Positions 31,850 through 35,944 of a DNA stretch of 35,944 bases are shown piece by piece. The translations under genes were made by a program, and so were the position numbers. The stretch lies in contig JAGRAZ010000014.1 in assembly GCA_020434345.1 (NCBI GenBank), forward strand, positions 1-35,944. The letters are read 5' to 3'. Under the pieces are notes generated by a model. The model was not told where the DNA came from. It ran no database searches and was given only the letters and a program-made list of their open reading frames with translations. This stretch comes from Bdellovibrionales bacterium (GTDB lineage Bacteria > Bdellovibrionota_G > JALEGL01 > JAGRMV01). The stretch's first letter is position 1; each line of letters begins with the position of its first letter.

Positions 31850-32769
31850 TGCAACTCTTTTCTATAACCGTTTAAAAAATCTACAACTGTTTGAGCATTT
31901 TTACCAGCACGTTGTATTTTTATTATTTCTATAGCCTTATCTTTTGTCTGAATATGAAGCGTCTTTTTTCCAGTTTGAATATAGCCGGGCTTTTGATTGA
32001 TTTCTAACTCACTTTTATGCGCTTCAAGAATTTTTATCTTTTCATCATTGATAAAAGTAAACGCACCAGGCTCTGGACAATACGCACGAATATGACGATC
32101 AATGGCTGTTGCACTCTGATCCCAATGAATATACGCGCTCTCTGGTGTAATTTTATGCGCGTAGGATGCGTTTTTGTGATCTTGCTCTATCCATATCTCT
32201 TCTTTATTTTCTATGATTTGTAATGCTTCGATCAATGCCGATGCACCTACATCAGAGAGTTTGGCTGATAGGGATTCGGTTGTATCTGCATCATCAATCA
32301 AAATTGATTTTTGCAGCATGACATCGCCAGCATCTAATTCTTTAACAATTTTCATAATAGACACGCCAGTTTGTTTTTCTCCATGTAAAATTGCAGCATG
32401 AATAGGAGAAGCACCACGATATTTTGGTAAAAGTGACGCATGTATATTGAGTGTATATTTTGGTAGATTGATTAGCTTTTCAGGTAGAATTTTTCCGTAG
32501 GCACAAACTACAAAATAATCTGCATCATATTCTGCCAATTGTTGTATGAATTCTGCATTGATTCTTTCAGGCTGTAAAATCGGCAACTCGTATTTTCGTG
32601 CAATTGACTTTACTTCTGGTTCAGATATTTTTTTTCCTCTTCCTTTTCTTCGATCAGGTTGTGAAACTACAACACAAACATCAAAATTGTTTTCTAATAA
32701 AACTTCAAGCGGCTTGGTTGCAAAATCAGGAGTACCAAAATAAGCAATTCGTAATGACTTTTTACTCAT
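31837..32769 (-). CDS. fmt: Methionyl-tRNA formyltransferase
   Basis: Formylates initiator Met-tRNA with 10-formyl-tetrahydrofolate. The 310 residues fit the family. The catalytic core is N-I-H-A-S-L-L-P-K-Y-R-G-A-S-P-I with Asn108 and His110 plus Asp146 in E-L-D-A-G-D. The N-terminal Rossmann strand is R-I-A-Y-F-G-T-P-D-F-A, and the C-terminal domain from about 205 is the tRNA-binding OB fold. It overlaps the PilZ gene by 4 bases upstream and the PASTA gene by 13 bases downstream. The usual neighbour def is not seen here, so it must lie elsewhere. Confidence 0.95.
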   Translation of the reverse strand: MSKKSLRIAYFGTPDFATKPLEVLLENNFDVCVVVSQPDRRKGRGKKISEPEVKSIARKYELPILQPERINAEFIQQLAEYDADYFVVCAYGKILPEKLINLPKYTLNIHASLLPKYRGASPIHAAILHGEKQTGVSIMKIVKELDAGDVMLQKSILIDDADTTESLSAKLSDVGASALIEALQIIENKEEIWIEQDHKNASYAHKITPESAYIHWDQSATAIDRHIRAYCPEPGAFTFINDEKIKILEAHKSELEINQKPGYIQTGKKTLHIQTKDKAIEIIKIQRAGKNAQTVVDFLNGYRKELQWCT

Positions 32770-33482
32770 TTACGCTTTTTTGATGTTTTTCGACGTTTTG
32801 AAGATACAATACTTTTTAAAAACACTTGTAAATCTTGTCGGCGTATTTCAGAAAGATCGATAAATTGAACGCCAACACCCTCTACAAAATCAGGATGGTT
32901 TGATGACCCAGTACGAATATGAACAACTTCACCCTTGAGTACGAATTTGCGTTTTGATGTCGGATGCACAAGCACAATATCAAGTAATGCGCCCATTTCA
33001 ACGTCTGCTGTTTTCATAACAAAAAAGGCGCCACCTTTGCTTAAATCCTGCGTTAGAACATTTTGCGCAATTTTTTTGTTTTTAATCTCTACTTCGATTT
33101 TCATCATCGCTCGGGGCGACTTTCTACATCCCAAACCTTTGCCTTCAAAAATTGAGTCTAAAAACTGATCAAATTCTTTGGTCTTTTTAGATTCGATTTT
33201 TGAAAACTCAATGGCAACCCCTTCAGGCTTACCCCATTGATTTGCATCTATAACTCGAACAACAGTACCCGCAAATTTGACTGGTTCCTTATCTTCATCC
33301 AACGTCAGAAGCATTTGTACTGGATGACCGATCTGCGGTTTCCAGTTTCTAGTTTGAATAAATATTCCTTCTTTGCTGACGTTTCCTGTATAGACTTCTT
33401 CTTTTTCATCGACACCAATGATACGTATGCGCACTTTCGCTTCTAATCTTGCGCGGCCTCGATTGTCTTCCTTTTTACCCAT
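32766..33482 (-). CDS. Tandem PilZ-domain protein (c-di-GMP receptor)
   Basis: About 238 residues with two PilZ domains. In the first, an R-G-R-A-R (RxxxR) sequence is followed after about 25 residues by N-V-S-K-E-G (N/DxSxxG). In the second, R-K-S-P-R is followed by D-L-S-K-G-G. Both c-di-GMP motifs are therefore intact, the second matching the consensus exactly. The C-terminus is a short Lys/Arg/Ser-rich tail. There is no other output domain, so it likely acts by protein contacts. The ATG at 33482 is my choice; an in-frame TTG at 33521 would add 13 residues. It is upstream of fmt (4-base overlap) and downstream of the lipoprotein terminator, so it should start its own transcript. Confidence 0.85.
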   Translation of the reverse strand: MGKKEDNRGRARLEAKVRIRIIGVDEKEEVYTGNVSKEGIFIQTRNWKPQIGHPVQMLLTLDEDKEPVKFAGTVVRVIDANQWGKPEGVAIEFSKIESKKTKEFDQFLDSIFEGKGLGCRKSPRAMMKIEVEIKNKKIAQNVLTQDLSKGGAFFVMKTADVEMGALLDIVLVHPTSKRKFVLKGEVVHIRTGSSNHPDFVEGVGVQFIDLSEIRRQDLQVFLKSIVSSKRRKTSKKRK

Positions 33483-33542
33483 GAACCACCCATAACTATA
33501 TTTCAATAATTGATCAATCAAAACAACAATCGATCAAAATTA

Positions 33543-33581
33543 ATAAAAAAGCCCCTTACACAGGTTCTGCATAAGGGGCTT
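33543..33581 (-). terminator. Rho-independent terminator of the YiaD-like lipoprotein gene
   Basis: A perfect 10-base inverted repeat (33549-33558 and 33572-33581, arm AAGCCCCTTA) with a 13-base loop. Read on the minus strand it is followed by a T-rich tract (TTTTTTATTA, 33550-33541). It begins about 20 bases after the lipoprotein stop codon and lies before the PilZ gene, separating the two transcription units. Confidence 0.85.
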
Positions 33582-33602
33582 ACAAAGGTATAAACCTAAG
33601 AA

Positions 33603-34256
33603 CTATTGCTGCGCTTCTTCTGCAACAGGTTCTTGTACAATAATGATCTCAACACGACGGTTTTGTGCTCGACCTTCTGCTGTTGCATTGTTTGCAACGG
33701 GTTTAGAGTCTGCATATCCGTGGGTTGTCATACGTGTATTATCAACCCCTTGAAAGTGAAGGTGGTTTTTTACACTTAGTGCACGTTGTTCACTTAAACG
33801 CTGATTGATTGCCATTGTACCTGTGCTATCAGTATGGCCTTCAATTGTTAATTTGTTCTCAGGATATTGTTTCAAAACACCAGCGAAATTATTAAGCGAT
33901 GTAGTTGCATCATTTTTCAAATTTGAGCTTCCAGTGTCAAACAAAATGCCTGAATCAAATTTTACGTTGATTTGATTGTCAGCGACTCGTTCTACTTCAG
34001 CTGCTTCAATTTGTTTAAGTTCAGCTTCTTGTTTATCCATGCGTGCACCGATAGCTGCACCGGTCATACCACCAGCAACCGCACCTCCGGCACCACCAAT
34101 GATGGCTCCTTTTTTACCACCAATGAGCGCACCTACTCCAGCACCTACTGCTGCACCAGCGCCTGCACCAATTGCAGCACCTTTACCTGATTTAGACGCA
34201 CAAGAATACAGTCCTGTAAGACTGATACATAAAACCAAAACCATTAATTTTTTCAT
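33603..34256 (-). CDS. YiaD-like OmpA-family lipoprotein with glycine-zipper segment
   Basis: A 217-residue outer-membrane lipoprotein. The signal peptide (KK start, hydrophobic to about 16) leads to L-Y-S-C, a lipobox with Tyr at -2, so lipidation on Cys19 is likely but not fully canonical. A Gly/Ala-rich glycine zipper covers about 24-66, then a short helical linker and an OmpA C-terminal domain (about 90-205). The domain shows I-E-G-H-T-D-S-T-G, L-S-E-Q-R-A and A-Q-N-R-R-V-E-I, the peptidoglycan-binding pattern. The order matches E. coli YiaD, including the ending A-E-G-x-A-Q-N-R-R-V-E-I. The ATG at 34256 has a strong GGAGGAAAA upstream; a longer in-frame start at 34313 is rejected. It has its own terminator. 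Confidence 0.92.
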   Translation of the reverse strand: MKKLMVLVLCISLTGLYSCASKSGKGAAIGAGAGAAVGAGVGALIGGKKGAIIGGAGGAVAGGMTGAAIGARMDKQEAELKQIEAAEVERVADNQINVKFDSGILFDTGSSNLKNDATTSLNNFAGVLKQYPENKLTIEGHTDSTGTMAINQRLSEQRALSVKNHLHFQGVDNTRMTTHGYADSKPVANNATAEGRAQNRRVEIIIVQEPVAEEAQQ

Positions 34257-34293
34257 TTTTCCTCCAACATAGGGTTGTTTGCAATGTTGGTCA

Positions 34294-34310
34294 GGCTTAT
34301 ACCATAAGCC
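34294..34310. repeat. Short palindrome in the lipoprotein 5' region
   Basis: GGCTTAT-ACC-ATAAGCC, a perfect 7-base inverted repeat with a 3-base loop, about 38 bases upstream of the lipoprotein start codon at 34256 and 43 bases after the metG stop. No T-run follows on either strand, so a terminator is unlikely. It could be an operator or an mRNA hairpin that stabilises the 5' end. Confidence 0.5.
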
Positions 34311-34352
34311 CAAAAATACAGCTATGAAGTTAAAATTTTCGTATAAAAAACG

Positions 34353-35894
34353 TTATGATTCAATACGTTGGAATAAGGATTCTCCCTTATGCGTATCTGC
34401 GCCTGCTTTCAAAATACCAATTTGTAAAGCATCCGATAGGGCATCAGCACCTTTTACACACAGAATTTTGTCCAATGACAATTTGGATCGAATTTGATCA
34501 CTTAGCGTAGGCATCAAGGGAGCAATCGCAACCGAAACCATGCGAATCAACTCAAGTACGTGATATAAAACTTGATGCAACTGACTTTGATCTTCTTTTT
34601 TTGCAAGCACCCAAGGTTGTTGATGTTCAATATATTGATTTGCATGCTTAATAACATCCCACAAATGAGAAAATGCTTGATCAAATTTTAATGCTTCGAT
34701 TTTTTCTTGATACTGAAAAAAATTTGTATGGAGCGGTGTTAAGAATTCTTTTGCTTTATCCAAATCAAAAGCAGGTACTTTTGCTTGTGTATATTTTTCA
34801 ACCATAGATAAAGATCGGCTGACTAAATTCCCAAGCTCGTTGGCAAGATCTGTGTTTAATCTCCGAATAAATTGTTCTTTTGAAAAATTTCCATCTTGTC
34901 CAAAGGGAAATTCTCGAAGAAGAAAATATCGAAACGAATCAGCACCATAGTTTTTTACAAATTCAAATGGATCAACAAAGTTCCCTTTTGATTTTGACAT
35001 TTTTTCGCCTTCAACGGTCCACCAACCGTGAGCATAAATTGTCTGAGGAAGCTCAACACCTGCAGACATCAAAAAAGCAGGCCAGTAAATCGTATGAAAG
35101 CGTAAGATATCTTTACCTACCAAGTGAATTTGTGCCGGCCAAAATTTTTCAAATAGCGCTGTTTTTTCCGGATACCCCAATGCTGTAATATAATTACTTA
35201 GCGCATCCATCCAAACATACATGACATGATTTGAATCAACTGGAAGCTCAATGCCCCAATCAAAAGATGTTCGACTTACAGATAAATCCTTTAGACCTTG
35301 TTTAATAAAACTGATTACTTCGTTTCTTCTTGAAGTTGGTTCAATAAAACTTGGATTGCTTTCAATATGTTCCAATAACTGATTTTGATACTTTGAAAGT
35401 TTAAAATAGTACGTTTTTTCTTTAAGGCGGATAATGTTGGGGTTTTTGGAAAGTGCCTCTTCACCCATTTCTTTGACAGTCGTTTCTGTTAAAAACTCTT
35501 CGTCGTTAACCGCGTACCATCCTTCGTACTCTCCTTCGTAGATATCGCCCTTATCAAAACAGGCTTGAAAGAAATGAACTGCACCATTTTCATGTCTTGG
35601 CTGCGTGGTACGAATAAAATCATCGTGCGTGATCAGTAAATCTTTCCATAATGTTTCAAATCTTTGAACAACACGGTCCGCTAAACCAATAGGAGTTTCT
35701 CCATTTTTCTGTGCTGTTTTTTCAATTTTTTGCCCGTGCTCATCTGTACCCGTTAAAAAATAGACTTCTTTTCCTCTTAATCTGTAATAGCGTGCAAGAA
35801 CATCAGCAGCAACGGTTGTATATGCATGGCCAATATGTGGGTAGTCATTCACATAATAAATGGGCGTGGTAATATAAAAAGTGTCTTTGCTCAT
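34353..35894 (-). CDS. metG: Methionyl-tRNA synthetase
   Basis: Class Ia synthetase of 513 residues. The HIGH motif is P-H-I-G-H at 19-23, the KMSKS motif is complete at 298-302, and the family blocks Y-F-L-T-G-T-D-E-H-G near 45-54 and W-M-D-A-L-S-N-Y near 228-235 are present. The region between G-W-Y-A-V-N-D-E-E-F (about 125-134) and T-Y-Y-F-K-L-S (161-167) contains no cysteine pairs, so this is the MetG form without a zinc knuckle. There is no C-terminal EMAP/tRNA-binding domain. No clear ribosome binding site is seen. A promoter-like element lies 10 bases upstream. The next gene on this strand is the YiaD-like lipoprotein. Confidence 0.95.
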   Translation of the reverse strand: MSKDTFYITTPIYYVNDYPHIGHAYTTVAADVLARYYRLRGKEVYFLTGTDEHGQKIEKTAQKNGETPIGLADRVVQRFETLWKDLLITHDDFIRTTQPRHENGAVHFFQACFDKGDIYEGEYEGWYAVNDEEFLTETTVKEMGEEALSKNPNIIRLKEKTYYFKLSKYQNQLLEHIESNPSFIEPTSRRNEVISFIKQGLKDLSVSRTSFDWGIELPVDSNHVMYVWMDALSNYITALGYPEKTALFEKFWPAQIHLVGKDILRFHTIYWPAFLMSAGVELPQTIYAHGWWTVEGEKMSKSKGNFVDPFEFVKNYGADSFRYFLLREFPFGQDGNFSKEQFIRRLNTDLANELGNLVSRSLSMVEKYTQAKVPAFDLDKAKEFLTPLHTNFFQYQEKIEALKFDQAFSHLWDVIKHANQYIEHQQPWVLAKKEDQSQLHQVLYHVLELIRMVSVAIAPLMPTLSDQIRSKLSLDKILCVKGADALSDALQIGILKAGADTHKGESLFQRIES

Positions 35895-35904
35895 GGTCTA
35901 AGTC

Positions 35905-35934
35905 TCTATACCTTCGGACAGACTATAAGATCAA
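35905..35934 (-). promoter_or_regulatory. Probable metG promoter (close to the start codon)
   Basis: On the minus strand TTGATC (35934-35929, four of six) and TATAGA (35910-35905, four of six) are separated by 18 bases. Only 10 bases lie between the -10 box and the ATG, so the transcript would have almost no leader. Confidence 0.4.
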
Positions 35935-35944
35935 GTAGTTCTTT

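Overview
This is an AT-rich bacterial chromosomal window from an organism with a Gram-negative type envelope. The evidence for the envelope is a LolA-like periplasmic protein, a YiaD-like OmpA-family lipoprotein, a predicted outer-membrane beta-barrel and several other exported proteins. The gene mix (NtrC-type regulator, PilZ protein, a PASTA-only gene between fmt and rpe, fatty acyl reductase) suggests a deltaproteobacterium-like or Bdellovibrionota-like lineage, possibly uncultured. That placement is inference; there is no rRNA marker here. Coding density is very high: no gap between genes reaches 300 bases, and the longest are about 100-130 bases at the divergent promoter regions. I see no tRNA, rRNA, CRISPR array, insertion sequence or prophage gene.

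Layout. (1) 1-6453, minus strand: one tightly overlapping operon galU - lolA-like - priA - rsmH - ftsL - ftsI (ftsI runs off the left edge). It joins precursor supply, lipoprotein traffic, replication restart and the start of the division/cell-wall cluster, without mraZ. (2) 6575-8673: a bcp peroxiredoxin, an unrecognised acidic protein on the minus strand, and a small exported protein. The last two are divergent and appear to share a promoter region. (3) 8778-18947, plus strand: nine genes, mostly overlapping by 4 bases, encoding a fatty acyl reductase, a second SDR reductase, a polysaccharide pyruvyl transferase-like protein, two acyl-AMP ligases, an enoyl-CoA hydratase-like protein, an acyl carrier protein, a diacylglycerol/sphingoid kinase-like protein and a PlsC-type acyltransferase. 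This looks like a dedicated pathway for an unusual lipid and is the most interesting part of the window. (4) 19004-25471: argS, lipB, hisS, aspS, rnhB and a UPF0102/YraN protein. (5) 25455-30511: histidine kinase, NtrC-family sigma-54 activator, exported coiled-coil protein and outer-membrane barrel, all overlapping or nearly so. (6) 30504-35894, minus strand: metG, the YiaD-like lipoprotein with a clear terminator, then PilZ protein - fmt - PASTA protein - rpe.

How the genes fit together. In the lipid cluster the ligases can activate free fatty acids and load the carrier protein or CoA. The crotonase could modify the acyl chain, the reductases can give aldehyde or alcohol, and the kinase and PlsC enzyme can build a phosphorylated, acylated product. 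There is no ketosynthase, so the chain is presumably supplied from elsewhere. The product cannot be read from the sequence. The two-component pair in region 5 may control its two envelope neighbours, but no operator or sigma-54 site was found.
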